From Hydractinia symbiolongicarpus (taxonomy: Eukaryota > Cnidaria > Hydrozoa > Anthoathecata > Hydractiniidae), in contig NC_079875.1 in the NCBI RefSeq assembly GCF_029227915.1, positions 4,526,001 through 4,590,000 of the forward strand: DNA of 64,000 nucleotides, read 5' to 3'. Every line of letters begins with the position of its first letter. Position 1 is the first letter of the stretch. Positions 1-13,000 of the stretch are shown piece after piece. Below the pieces are notes generated by a model. That model saw nothing but the letters and a program-made list of their open reading frames with translations. It was not told where the DNA came from and did no database searches. The position numbers were made by a program, and so were the translations under genes.

Positions 1-332
1 TATCTACGTCATAACTGTTATATGCTTGAGACATGAATAAATGAAAAGTTTCCACAAAAGGAAATTCTGCTTGGTAACCTCGTATCGGGGAAGTTGGTTA
101 TCGCATTCGTAAGTTGCTTCCATGCATGTCAGTTGCCTAGCAACTAAGAGTTGGTTAGTGATATATACATGCTGCGACCGGAATTATTTTTTTCACGTTT
201 TATACCGTATTCATATCGTTTCTGTTTGTTATTTATTTTTTTATCTTTATTCAGATGTTTTGTTTACATTTTCGAAATGACGCGAACAAGTGTCGAAAGA
301 TTGGATCACGTGGTCAGCTTTAATATGGAATT

Positions 333-448
333 TGATTGGTTAAAAACAAAGATGATATTCTTCAGGTTGACAAAATCGTCAGTATGCGTTTTGATTGCTA
401 AAACAAAACTTTCTGAAATAGAAACAAAAATAAGCGCTTCTGATTGGT
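333..448. promoter_or_regulatory. Three spaced TGATTGGT-like (inverted CCAAT) boxes
   Basis: TGATTGGT occurs at 333-340 and 441-448, with the variant TGATTGCT at 392-399, each followed by a TAAA-type stretch. ATTGG is the reverse of the CCAAT box bound by NF-Y. The boxes lie 130-240 bases before the probable first exon of the secreted-peptide gene, a normal position for such elements. Function is inferred from position and motif only. The rest of 1-573 shows nothing else I can support. Confidence 0.3.
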
Positions 449-573
449 CTAAATTAAGTCATTTGAACGGTTTACAAACAGAAGAGGGTGTGTGGCATTC
501 AAGTAGTTAATAAAATTTGATGAACATACGGTTGTAAACAACGTTAAAAAGATAAAAAGAAAAGTAAAGAAAA

Positions 574-3500
574 ATGGTAAGTTTTTATACTTCAAGGAGA
601 GAAATTTATTTTCGCGAGGATTTTTTTTCACGAATCTTATCAATGTTTGAATTTTTTGTGATTTGTTCCTTAGCTAGTTGTATGTGAGACACGGAACTCT
701 TGTCCAGATTTAAGAGTCCAGCAAGACTCTTATGGTTTTTTTCTCTCAATATCTAAAACTTAAATATAGGTTTTAAATGGACCTATTCTAAAGAAATGAT
801 TTCAAGTGATTTTATATAAGTTCTTGTGTCCATATTATTTTTATGTCTTTATTTATATTGTTGGCAAAATTTTAAAAAATTCTAAAAAATTAGCTTTTTT
901 TGGAAGGATTTAATTATGCGATTATGACAAAAATTTATTAAGGTAGTAAAAGTGTGTGTATTGCATTGATTAAAAAATGTCCTCAACCTTTAAAATTGAC
1001 GGCAGTTATTTAGTTTGTTTACCACAACACTAGAAAGAATATCTTTAGAATTTTTGAAACCATTTTTTCAAAATTAATCCCTACCCTAAGTTTCCTATAT
1101 TATTGCCCGTACTTTCTCTGTTCAAAATGCGCGCGCTGTTTTATTGTGCGTCTCCCACAGAGTTGGCGAATCTGTGGATTTTTAACCACTTACTATAATA
1201 CGGTTACTTTTGATACATACACGTTCTATTTTTACGCATTACGTCATAAGAGACTATGTAATTATGTATGCCTGAAATAATTAATTTATTTTATAGATGA
1301 CGTCACGTGTGTTAGTTCTCTTTTGCTTATTGGCTGCACACCAGGTAATTATGTAAATACATATATAAATATACAATCAAGTTTTTCAAAGCGAATGTGT
1401 TGTACCTTAAAGGCTTGCTTTCAATTTTGTTATAGCGCGAAAAAGCTGTTTTTGTGAGCGCGTGCGCACTTGGACAAAATATCTGATTTTAACAAAGTTA
1501 AACCAAAACAAGCCGTAAGGTATTAAAAAGTGCGATAATAAAAGGTTGTGGAATAAAAAAGTGCGGAACTTATTTGTGCACAAACATGGCAATTTGCAGT
1601 ACGCAAAAACAAAAAAAATCTTTATTATTTTTATAACAAATTCGTATGGCTTAATTATCCTGCTAAAAGTATCCTATGGATATATCCATAGTATCCTATG
1701 GGTGGAATTAAGTATCCTATGGGTGGAATATGGGTGGAATTAATTATCGCACTAGCGATAATTAATTCCACCCTAATCTTAAAAAATGGCATTATTTTTG
1801 ATCAGATGCCGAGTAAAAAAATTTTAATATTCGGAAACTTAAAATGCGCGGATTCCCGTAAATTCCAGACCCGCTGGTGTAGTTCAATGTATATAAAAAG
1901 TACCCACGGAGTAAACTCATTTCCCGCTCGATTTTTAAAATGCGATTTTCACCACAGTTCAGGGTCCCATTCCATTCCTATCAGCTTAGGAGAGCAGTCT
2001 GTATTAGAATCCCTACGGTCTAGAACAATTATGGAGTAAACTCTTTCCACGTCAAAATAGAAACAAATAAAAAGGGATGAAAATAAATGTCGGTAAATTT
2101 TCGATTTTATTTACAAGATTCTTCCTTCTTCAATGTCCTTTCATTCTTTTTCAGATCAGTGCTAACAGAATATTACGAAAGAATGATGGTAGGTACATGT
2201 TTTGTTATTGTTCCGATTTATCGAATCTACTTCCTTACAAAATACTTTCAAGTTAAATATGCACCATTTTTGATGAGGTGAAACTGTAAGAGAAAAAACT
2301 TTCGCTACATTTAAGTTGTTCAACCCGCGAAATCTCAAAAGTTAAGATATAAACGCGGAACTTTTGTCAAAGTATCGAAAGTTTATTCCCGCGATATTTT
2401 CCTTAGCCGCTAAAGTTAATTCCCAAAATTTCAAGGTGATTCTAGACAAGTTTGTTCCTTAAAGTAGGTGCTTAAACTTATTAATTGACAGGGATCTTGT
2501 TGAAAAGCTTTTTAAATGAACGCATGAGGCGACAAGAGGGTCAAATATCATCTGTGTCGCTCGAGTCCGTCTCAAACGTCCCCCTCTCCAGAAATCGTCA
2601 ATGTATTTGCGGCAACCGCTGGGTACCGAAATTTATTTTTCGCCCTGCTTAAGAAAACGAGGACTTCAAATATTTGCTACAAAATGTTCTCACACAAAAC
2701 AGTGAACACCTGGTAACTCGAATCCTCCGAAGATTATTGTTCGAGTTACAGCGACTTTTAATTTTTCCTTGACAGTCTTTGATTTCCTTTTTTCGTCAAA
2801 AATGGGTCGATTATACCCGAGGTTTGAATTAACCGGAGTGTTTATAAGAAACTATTACGAAATTGCAAGTAACTTAAGAAAATGGTTCGAGAAACGGGAA
2901 GCTTGCTGTATTCATAAAATACCTTTTTACCCCCGGAATTCACGTTTTGCTCATTTAACTGTTTTTTAGAGGGGTGGTTTTTTTTTAGGGGTACAATGCA
3001 CTACGCCCTGCGTTCCTTTTTTTCCCAACATTTTCAACGAAATAGAACACAACTTCGGGCCGACATCAGCTCATTTTTATGATTTACGCACAATTATGCC
3101 GGCGTAGACCGAACCCTATAGAAAATAAACCACACACACAAATTCGTTGCGAGAAAGTACAGCCCGCAAGTATTTCTAGTTCTCGTTTTCTTAAGCAAAG
3201 CGCAAAAAAATTAGGGTGAGTGTGGCCGCAATAAAAGGAAAGAATCAGAGGGGTTTTCACATTTTGGAACCAAAAATCCACGACAGATTCAAACCGACAC
3301 AGATTGTTAACAAACAGTTCGGTCATTGTAAATCTAATACACAATTTTCATTCTTCTACAGCCAACGAAGAAGTCGATCGTACAAAACGCGACAGTATAA
3401 GAATTTTCTCCGCATGTGATGCAGCAAAAAGTGCACTTGTCTTGGCTACATGCACTAAAACGTTGAAAGCGCAATGTGAATTTCATGATGGTACCGCGAC

Positions 3501-3606
3501 TGTGAGGAGAATCTGCAGCTTTGATCATAACAATGGTTCATTCCAATTTGTGTGTGATAATTTACAGACTGAAGTCCTACAGTGTTGTGATTATTATTGC
3601 GCTTAA
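574..3606 (+). CDS. Small secreted cysteine-rich precursor (signal peptide, KR site, 8 Cys)
   Basis: Exons: 1297-1344, 2155-2188 and 3362-3606. They may be preceded by an exon whose last codon is an ATG at 574-576 placed exactly before a GTAAGT donor. All introns are GT..AG and the phases (0, 1) close to 108 codons from the ATG at 1297. The product starts with a hydrophobic signal peptide (MTSRVLVLFCLLAAH), then a short basic propart ending in a dibasic KR at residues 36-37, then about 71 residues with cysteines at 46, 58, 66, 79, 92, 102, 103 and 107. This layout is that of a secreted prepropeptide matured by a furin/PC-type protease; four disulfides are possible. I do not recognise the family: a matrix, innate-immunity, signalling or venom-type peptide would all fit. 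The acceptor directly before the ATG at 1297 means the 5' end could also be joined by an upstream UTR exon or trans-splicing. It converges on the DIS3L-like gene. Confidence 0.68.
1667..1773. repeat. Foldback repeat with TCCTATGGGTGGAAT units
   Basis: A perfect 19-base inverted repeat (1732-1750 against 1755-1773, four-base loop ACTA) begins with GGGTGGAATTAAT. Just before it are two direct copies of AGTATCCTATGGGTGGAAT, and a small palindrome around TATCCTATGGATATATCC. It lies in the first intron of the secreted-peptide gene and can form a stable cruciform or RNA hairpin. It is probably a small transposon relic. Confidence 0.6.
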
Positions 3607-4096
3607 AAGTTTTTTATTTAATACATTTGTATATGTTAAATATTAATCAATACATCATATTCGTCCGTCAAATTGTTCTGCTTAGAAAATACTGGTGTGG
3701 GCGAATTTGGATTGTGTATAACCCTTTCGTTGATCCGCCTTGCCGAATTTTATTTCGAAAAGTTAAATATGTCATCTTGAATTCAACAAAAGGGTTGATA
3801 CATGATCAAATTTGTAGGATCCCTAAATTGTATTTGACAAAATGGGTAAGCACGCACAATAGAATGTCACACTCTCGTCTCATTTTGTAGACAGATCTTA
3901 AACATTAGAACACACAGCTGTTCCAACTCTTCATTTCACTGCTGTATCAACCCACACGCGCACATACACAGAGAATCAACCCACAAAGACAGCTGTTTCA
4001 ACTTTTTATGGTGGTTAATAAACAGTTACGTAGAAAGTAAAAGTATAACATAAAAAAATTATACATATAAAAACAGAAATCACGCTCACAATTCTT
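3607..4096. other. Convergent 3' intergenic region
   Basis: No gene. The + strand AATAAA at 4017-4022 may serve the secreted-peptide gene. On the - strand, AATAAA (TTTATT at 3612-3617) may serve the DIS3L-like gene. If both are used, the two 3' UTRs overlap by about 400 bases. A loose repeat of CAGCTGTT and TCAACCCACA occurs at about 3915-4000. Confidence 0.35.
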
Positions 4097-7000
4097 CTAA
4101 GTTTTTTCTAATATAGCAGTCTTCTTGAAACTTTGAAATAATTCATACAAACTGACACTTTTATGCGTTTGTCCATATTTTTTCTTTAATTCTATTTTCT
4201 TTATTTCTTCTTCGTTAGTTTCCGCAGTATTTTTCTTTTCTTCATTCTTTTTTTTCACATTCTGAAAGACGATATAATAGAAATGTGAGTCGTTCAGTTT
4301 TTATACATTTTGTCTGATCTATATTGTTATACCCGCATACGTTTGTCTGTCACGCAAAATGGTACCGCGAGTAGCAAGGACAGGCGAACCCAAGTAGTAG
4401 CAGCATTCTCAGAGATCATTTTATATTGACACATTTAGCGGGGAAAAAAACTCCATTAGTCAACAAATGCGCAATACAGCTTTGCATACATTGGGTAGAG
4501 AGAGGGAAAGTGCCTATCGAAAGTGGAACATAGGGGTTCTATAATAAATAAATGTTCTAAATAACATAGTCACGTTACTCATCAATCGAGCGAAACTTCA
4601 ACAAAACGAACTGCTATTAATTCATTTTAGTGACGTATATGAAAATAAATTTAAGCCGTAAAAACGTTTATAAGGACTGTGGTTGTTGTTTCAACGCTGT
4701 AATTTTTGACAACAACATTATGTATGTATACACAAAAGAATACGCAGTACGCTTCGTAGCAAATTTTACGAATAAAATGCCAAAAAATATTCAAGCGTAA
4801 ACACATTTTAATGTTTAGATTTTACAATAATTTCTCTTACTCAAAAATATAAGAACAACTTACATGAATCAATTCATTTCGTTCAACTTTCGTGACGTCC
4901 TTCTGCAGGTGAACATCAGATTTAAACGAAACAACATCAAAGTGAAGTTGGTCGGAATGTGTTTTACAACTCTTTACACTTATCCGAACCTAAAACACAA
5001 AATATTTGAAAATTACCTCGTAATAGAACTTTTGTATCCGACAAACTGTATCCACTGAAGTTAATTTTCTTTAATCTTGCATTAAAAGTTATACATATAC
5101 TTTGATTTCTTTGAAAAATCATGTTTTAAAATCCATGATTTGTTAGAAAAACCAAAGACTAATTACTCTTGTAATGATATGACTTACAAAAATTTAAAAC
5201 ATATTCATATCACCATAAGACTGGTTGATAGTCTTCGGTACAAACCTATTTCAGAAATACAGTTTAACATCCTTGCATAATCCACCCTCACTCACAGAAT
5301 TTGACAGAGATGTCACACAGATTGGCAAATCAAGTGGACTCACAACATTTAAAGTTCACCGGAGTGGGAATGATAAAATACAGCCTTATAAATGCCCTGC
5401 AAACAAAAACAGATGTAATGGTCACTCCGATTTTTAATGTTGTTTAAGTTGAAATTCATAATTTATTTCTATTTTGTCACTTAACACGTCACTTATTGTG
5501 CCCGAAATCTAACTTATTGGGTATGCATTATGTTCGTCAAACAAGATTTACTACAAACTACGAATATTCCAGGTGTAAAACGTATTATACGAGTATGAAC
5601 TTAAATAGAAAAATAACCTAACCCATTTACTGTTTATATGTAACTAGATAAGCTAGGTGCAGCTCCTCACCAAAATATGGAGACAATGGCATTGCCTCGG
5701 CCATTTTACAAATGCAATTTCTTACAACTGCTTTGTAGAATAATCCACGTCAAGGTCCAAAAAAGTCACAAAATTTTAGAACAATGGCCGTGCTGACGTC
5801 AGCAACAATAAGCGCATTTTGAGGGTTTGTAAACAGTGACATGTTAAAAATATGCGCCCTAGATAGAAAGAGCCTATATATAATTACTCGTCGGGACGAA
5901 CTGCGAAATTTCCCACCTTTGTCTCGATATACTTGTCTCAAAATACTTCGTGGAGAGTTGTACATAGGCCAAGCTGGCTTTTCAGAAGAAGTGTACATGA
6001 GTTTACAAAGAACACTTACTTTTAAATAAGAAAACAAAGCCACATTGATCGATCCAGAATCATATGTTATCACGATTTTGTTTGCTTCTTTACAAAGTTG
6101 GCCTGTAATACGAAACTTTGTTATAACATGGCTTCTTAACTGTAGTATATGTTTAAGAGTAGAAAGAACACAGTCCAGAACAACAACGACAACAACAACG
6201 ACAACGAACAACAACGACAAAGACAACAAGAGCATATATTTTTTACTTGCCGTGACTTTACACCGAGAGGTAATTATTGCAGGGTGTCTGCTAAACATTT
6301 TTTTAAATTTTTTATTTTAGGAGTGTTTTTCAAATTTTTACTGTGTTAGTTAGGCTTAGTTTTTATTTCAAATTACACAAACAAATGAATTTCACTCAAC
6401 CAAACTTCTATACCTTTCAAAAATTTCACCGTATTCCCATCATAGGGTGTACATACCAATCCTTCTTTGTTTTTTAAAAACACTGCTCCCTTTATACTGT
6501 ATCTAAAAAAAAACAGAAAATAAAACAGTATTATCGAGCCCGAATTTTCACAAAATTAAACATGGGTAGTGTGATCACAGTATAGAGATTTTATTACACC
6601 TTCTTGAGTACACTAACGCATGCTACCATGTTCTACTACAGCCTTCTATATATTCTTGAGTACACTAACGCATGCTACCATGTTTTACTACAGCCTTCTA
6701 TATCCAAGGTTATTCTGCAAATGTGGCAAATATAATAATCTTCCATATGTATCCAAGGTTATTCTGCAAATGTGGCAAATATAATAATCTTCCATATGTA
6801 TCCAAGGTTATTCTGCAAATGTGGCAAATTTTTACCAATATCGCTGCAATTTTCTCCACAAAAAAACAAATAAGACAATTCATGAAAATATATTTACTCG
6901 AAATATTTATATTTGTAAACTCCTGTTGTCATTATGTGAGAAAATGTATTTACCTCACTACATTTAGTGATGAATTATTCCACTGCAATACAATTTTTGA

Positions 7001-10000
7001 GATAAATTTTATCCTTTTCATTTCAATATAAAGTTTTCTACTTGAATTTAAATGGTTGTGATGATGAGTTCATATAATACTGCCACTAGGTTTCGTACGT
7101 CCCTCTAAGTCCGTTTGCTTTTTCGCGCACGTCTGTGAAATTTCACAAAGGCAGATGACGCCTTCTATTAAAAGATGCAAACCAGACTACAAACTTCTAA
7201 ATTGAATAGCTTGACACTACGTTTCGTTTTCCAATGTTTTTTTTTCTTTTAAAAATATCCAATTTCCTTTTTGCAAAATTTTGTGAAAAATTTTGATTCC
7301 TTCGTGGCTTTGAATAGGCTGATAACACTTCATTTTATGTGCGTCAAAATGGCGAATTAAACCTAAGATTGCAAGCCGCATGCGCCCCAGCTATATCCGC
7401 AAACCATTTTTAAGTGAAAAGGAGTTTCTTTAAAATCTGTTGTTCAACTTACTTAGGAATGAATATCAGAGCGCCGTTGGTCCGTAAATTATATACCAAA
7501 GCATCCACAATACAAGTTTCGTCATCAATATGTTGTCTAAAGTACATTGCTTGAAACAGCTTTACAGATTCTTTTTGGGCATGGTCCGCTTCCTGTAAGT
7601 GAAAAGAAATAACACGATTTAGTGCTTTAAAATAACACAACACTTAGGAACTCATGATGGCGAATGAATGAGTTAAAATTGAGCAAAAGTAATCAAACCA
7701 TCAATTCCTCTTGACATGCATGTTACAAAATGTTAAGAAATGTCAGATATACTGAACTTGCACAGTATCCATGGACGGACTTACCCTGTGTTTCATATTA
7801 ATATGGTCACACAACTCGTGTAATTCTTTGTTTCCTAGCAAACTAGATATTTCTGCTGTGGGATCGTTAACACTAGCTAGGAGTAAACGATGAACCTAAA
7901 AGTTTAAAAAATTTTTTTGATATCTGCAAAAGCACAAAACGTTTGTCTTTTCACTAACCTAAACAAATATATCCACACACTTTCCATAAGATTTCCTATT
8001 TTGTAAAGGTTTTTCATCTCTATATTAACAATAGCCGTATGTGCGAAAAAAGTTGTGCTACAAAAACACGAAATGCGATATCTAAAGGACGGGTGAACCA
8101 GTACGTCTTTGAGTTAAATATGGTAGCTTACAGTAGCGACGGGTGAATTACTGTGTTCTTCCGCAGACTTACGGCTAGTATAAAGAGATTACTCTTAATT
8201 GTTCCTTCATTTCGTTATCTTATGTTTCAAAGAGATCAACACGATACAAAATTCCCTGACATTGAAAAATATACTAAAGGTGATGTCGTATGTAAAACTC
8301 ACCAATACATCAGCATATCTTCGAATAGGCGACGTGAAATGTGTATATGAATCCAACGCCAAACCTATAATACACAAATTTGTCATTAAAAAAACGTATC
8401 ATATTTTACGACCTTCCTAATCCTTAAATTTTAACAGTCCAGTGAGATTTATGCAATAAACATCATTTGGCTTTATAATAAAAACTAATAAATATAATGA
8501 CCGACCAAACTTTAAACTAAATAGTAATGAGTGTTACACTCCTAATGCTGGAATAATGTTTGGTAATGTTATATTTTAACTTTAAACTCCGTTTGTTGCA
8601 ATTCCAGGTTAAGAAGACAAAAAAGAGAAGCTGCAGCTTTTGGTAAAAGAATCTTTTTATATTTCAAGTACACTAAATTATATATCTACAATCGTAGTCA
8701 AAATATTTTGCCACAACGACGTCTCCACAAGTAATATGTGACGGCTTCTATATTTACACATTTTTTACACATTTTTAACTTTTAAAATCTTATTTAGTTA
8801 AATAAAAAACACAAGTTGACGTCACCATGATACTTTTTTCTAATTTTCAGAGTGTTGACCGTTCCCGTTGTGGATCATTGGTCAAACGCAGGCGTGTTAG
8901 AACGTGAGACTATAAACCGTGAGAAACTCTCTACATGGAACCTGTGCTTCAACAAAGTAGTCACAATGTAGCCTACTAGCTACAGACTTTCAATTTTGAA
9001 AAAATGCCATTGTGTCAAATAATGTGATCAAGGTTGGAGGTGATAGAATATGTTTTGGGTTATATAATTACCATAATGATAGTATTTGTCTGCTTCCACA
9101 GATCCCGTTGAAAAATATGAAGCTACCATCATAGCTTGAGTAGCTAGCATACGTAATATCTAAAAATAGAAATTTTTAACAGCGATATTATTATCCAATA
9201 TAAAGCAAACATGGATAAGGATAGATTTCAGTGTCAAAATAATACAATTTTCTTTGTCACCTTATTAAAGTTTGGGTCACGGTCATTACATTCATCCAAT
9301 GACGCAGCAAGATTTTGGTTGGAACTAGAACAATTTAAAAATGCAGATGGTTAAATTTTCAAAAGTTGCAACGCAAGTTTAATTCACATGTTATAATATC
9401 ACAAATAAACTACAGTTGGTTTTTATACATCAGTTCAATGAATAAAATATTCTTTTTCAAATCCAAAATACATAAAACGTCAAAACCTTCCACTCTACGT
9501 TAAGAGAGGAAATTCTTTACGAAAAGAAATTTTAGTGGAATTTATATTTGCATATTGTGTTTCCAATTATATTGATTTTCGCGGAATATATTTTTACAAG
9601 TCAAGGGTAGAAAGTCAATGTAATAGATATTTTCGCGATTTATGACAAATTAAATAATTTTGTTTAGGTTAAAACTTGAAGTACTGTTCCACTATTATTA
9701 TTATTCAAAAATTTTTATCTTTTCATTATTTCAACCCTTCATTATTGATTTTGCTTTGAAGTACTTTTGTTGATTGCCAATAGCTTAACATCTTCAAAAA
9801 AGATTTGCGAAATTTACTTTTGTAAATTACTAATTTTACAAAAATTTTGCAAAAATATATAATTGCGAATTGCCAGCTTTATTTTCTTTAACAAATTTTT
9901 TTAAATCTTTTCTTCATTTAGTGAAAACTAACTTCCCACATGCAATTTCGTATATGATCACATTTATACCTCGTGTTGACATTGAAGCCTTTAGCTTTTG

Positions 10001-13000
10001 CACAATCTTTCAAAGAGTCAAAACCGTCCTGTTTTGGTGCTGGATGATTTCGCAGCTAATAGTGAAAAAAGTTTATAATAACAATAACTGGTGGTAGAGG
10101 AGATTTGCAGGTACAACGCAAGGAACTTTTTGCTAAAATCAATTTAGCAAAAAGAAACCTTTGAGGCTTAATGATTTTTGGCCTTGTCAACAAAAGCCTG
10201 CTCATTTTTTTTTCAAATTTGGATACCATATTACTCCACGGACAAGCCAACCCACCCAAAGATAGGCTTACGGTTTTAATAATTTTTTGAGCCACAGATA
10301 AGTCCGCTTTTGTCTGCTTTCCAAAATAAGTATTTTTTAGAGAAAGTTATTACGAAGGTGAACAACCATAACGACCGAAATTTAACTTACCAGTGCAAAA
10401 TTCTTATATGTGTCTTTAATCTTTTTCGCCACCCAGTGATTAGCGAATATCATAATTTCTGCTATTGTTTCATGCACCTCCAGTGGCTACGAAAAAAACA
10501 TGTCAATGAGAAATAGAAAATTTCAATTCACTATAAGTTAGAGTATAGAGTTAAAGATATGATAGTTTAGTATTGAAGATATCAGCTTTGGAATTGGAAA
10601 TATAGAAACATAACATTGAGACAACATCACCTATAGAATCAGGATTAATAAAACCTTAACACTGGTTAAAGATTACCATACTTTCTTCGGAAGAAGATTT
10701 TTAACTTCTTTTGAGTCTATAACTTGAATCTGAACTTCAGTGCTCACCAAATCGACTGCACCTATGAAAAATGATGTGATGTGCAACTCCACTTGTTTCT
10801 AGTACCAACTTAACTTTTTGCTTAAAGTAAAGAAATTTCTTACCACTGTCTGACCTTTTAGCTTTCAAATGTCTAGCAATACTCATTAACATTATGATAG
10901 CCTCTTTCATTTCTTGAAAACTAAAAAAGACAGAAATTCGTAAGGTAAAAAGGCCAAAAGTTGCAACCCTTGCCAATACAAGCCAATCAAGATGCAGGTT
11001 TGCTTGAATAAACGAACGCCCAGATTTGGTAGCAAGAAGTATTAAAGCTTTACAAGGAGCAGAAAATTTGTTTGCATCAAAATCTGTTCACATCATGCAA
11101 ACACTTTAACAAATACAGTAAATTGTTGGAAATAGGAAATAATTCAAATCTCAAGTCTTTAAATTTATGGATGAATAAGTCATTATACAACAAAAAATAA
11201 CTGTCTTACTCTTTATTTTGTTGTTTATCATTTTGAATCAATTTTAATTCAGGAATATTCTCCACAGCTTCTTTCAGTTTCATTTCACCATCAGCAATTT
11301 GTTGAGCTGCCTGCATAAATATAATTTCATTCAAAAATCTTGTTTTTCTTCAGGCGAGCGTTAAATTTGTGGAAGTGTTAGATAATAATATGATCTCAAT
11401 GTCAGCTGATATAATTTCGTAAGAAATATTCTCACTTTATTTTGGTTGTTTGATAGAAATGAATCAAGAAATATTTGTTTACTTTATATCTCTAAACTTT
11501 TTAAATCCTGCAGTTTTAAAATTCATTTTCCAGGAAATATATGTCGAAGGATGATATACTATATTAAAAGTTTTACTTGAATAAATAAACAAGCTATGTT
11601 ATATAAAAAATCAGCTGACAATTTAATTGATACTGACAATACAAAAACAAGTGAACAACAACAAAAGAAAACATAATTTATCAAACATGTTCGAAATATA
11701 TACCACTTATTGTATCAGTTGTTCTAACTTCATAAATAGATATGCATACCTCATAAAACAATTTATATTTTGATCTGATGACAGTACGACCATACCATAC
11801 ATCAACAACTTCATAATTTGCATCAAGAGTCCAGATAACACTGACAGCATATCTAAACAACCAAACAAATAACATTATAACGGTTGATTATACAAATCAT
11901 ATGGTTGGTTGTTAGTAAGGTCACTTTATTAATAATTTCTTTGATGACATCATAACTTGCAAACATTTAAAAACATACTTTAACACAAGGTGACACATTG
12001 TGCACATTCGCTCAAACTGAAATAAATAAAACTCACCTGTCCACACCACTTATAAGGGAACATAAATCTGCACTAAGTACATCAGGTAACATATCATATC
12101 TTCTGTCTGCTAAATAAACTGTAGTAGTTCTAAAAAAGAAGATATACTTTTTATTAATCTTAATTATACTTTTAATTAAACTTTCTAATTAATTGTCTTT
12201 CAAATATTTCAATGTTTTTCTGTGTTTTTATGTTGCCTATTTTAGCATTACATCTAGTAGTTAATAGTTAAGACATCTGTTTATGCCAGATACAATGAAG
12301 ACACAGCACATAACACAGCTAAAGCAAATTCCATTTTTTCTGTACTAAGCTGCTTATGTTACAGATAAAAAATCATTAGTCATACCAGGATGTTCAATCA
12401 TGGAATTCGTACATACCACTATTCATATCAAAAGAAGTAAAAAGAAATCAACATACTTAGATCTCGCTTCCGAGTCAGTTAAACTGTTTGTTTTCACAAA
12501 ATGTGTAACGTCTGCTATGTGTACACCAAGTTCTACCCTACCATTTGATAATTGTCTAAAGAGCAAGTGCCATCATCTACACAATACGTTATTTATCAAC
12601 GCAGGATTTAAGTGAATACTTGGACAGAACTTTAATAAGAGTAGGTAGGTTCTAGCCCATATCTCTAAACCCAAGAATTAGGTCCATTGGCGGTCATCGG
12701 CAGAATCTCGACATCCTCGTCTACATTAGGTAAAACGCAGAGTGGTCACTAGACAAGGTCATGTGTGGTGAAACCCTCTGCTAATATAATTGTTTTTTTT
12801 ATTTGAATTGACTGGGATAGTAAGTGGAGTAGTCACTCTTTGAAGACAAGACTGGGTGCAGTCAAACCCCCTTGCTGACACAACTATTTAACTCTTCCAA
12901 AGTCTTTAATATAAGGCTATGGTGGTGTAGACCTCACATGAAAATGTTTATCAAATTTGATTTTCCCATCCATAGTTATAGAAATGGAAAGTGTACTGTA

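Noticed and set aside
151-510. 119-residue + strand frame
   Set aside because: No domain or splice support and lies over the CCAAT-box region; judged promoter DNA.
5750-6298. Long - strand frame with a polyvaline stretch
   Set aside because: Only 6020-6139 is real (a DIS3L exon); the valines are the reverse of an (ACA)n microsatellite and the rest is intron.
12650-12870. Two similar GAGT(A/G)GTCACT...CAAACCC blocks as SINE copies
   Set aside because: Similarity is weak and no A/B box pair with right spacing is seen.
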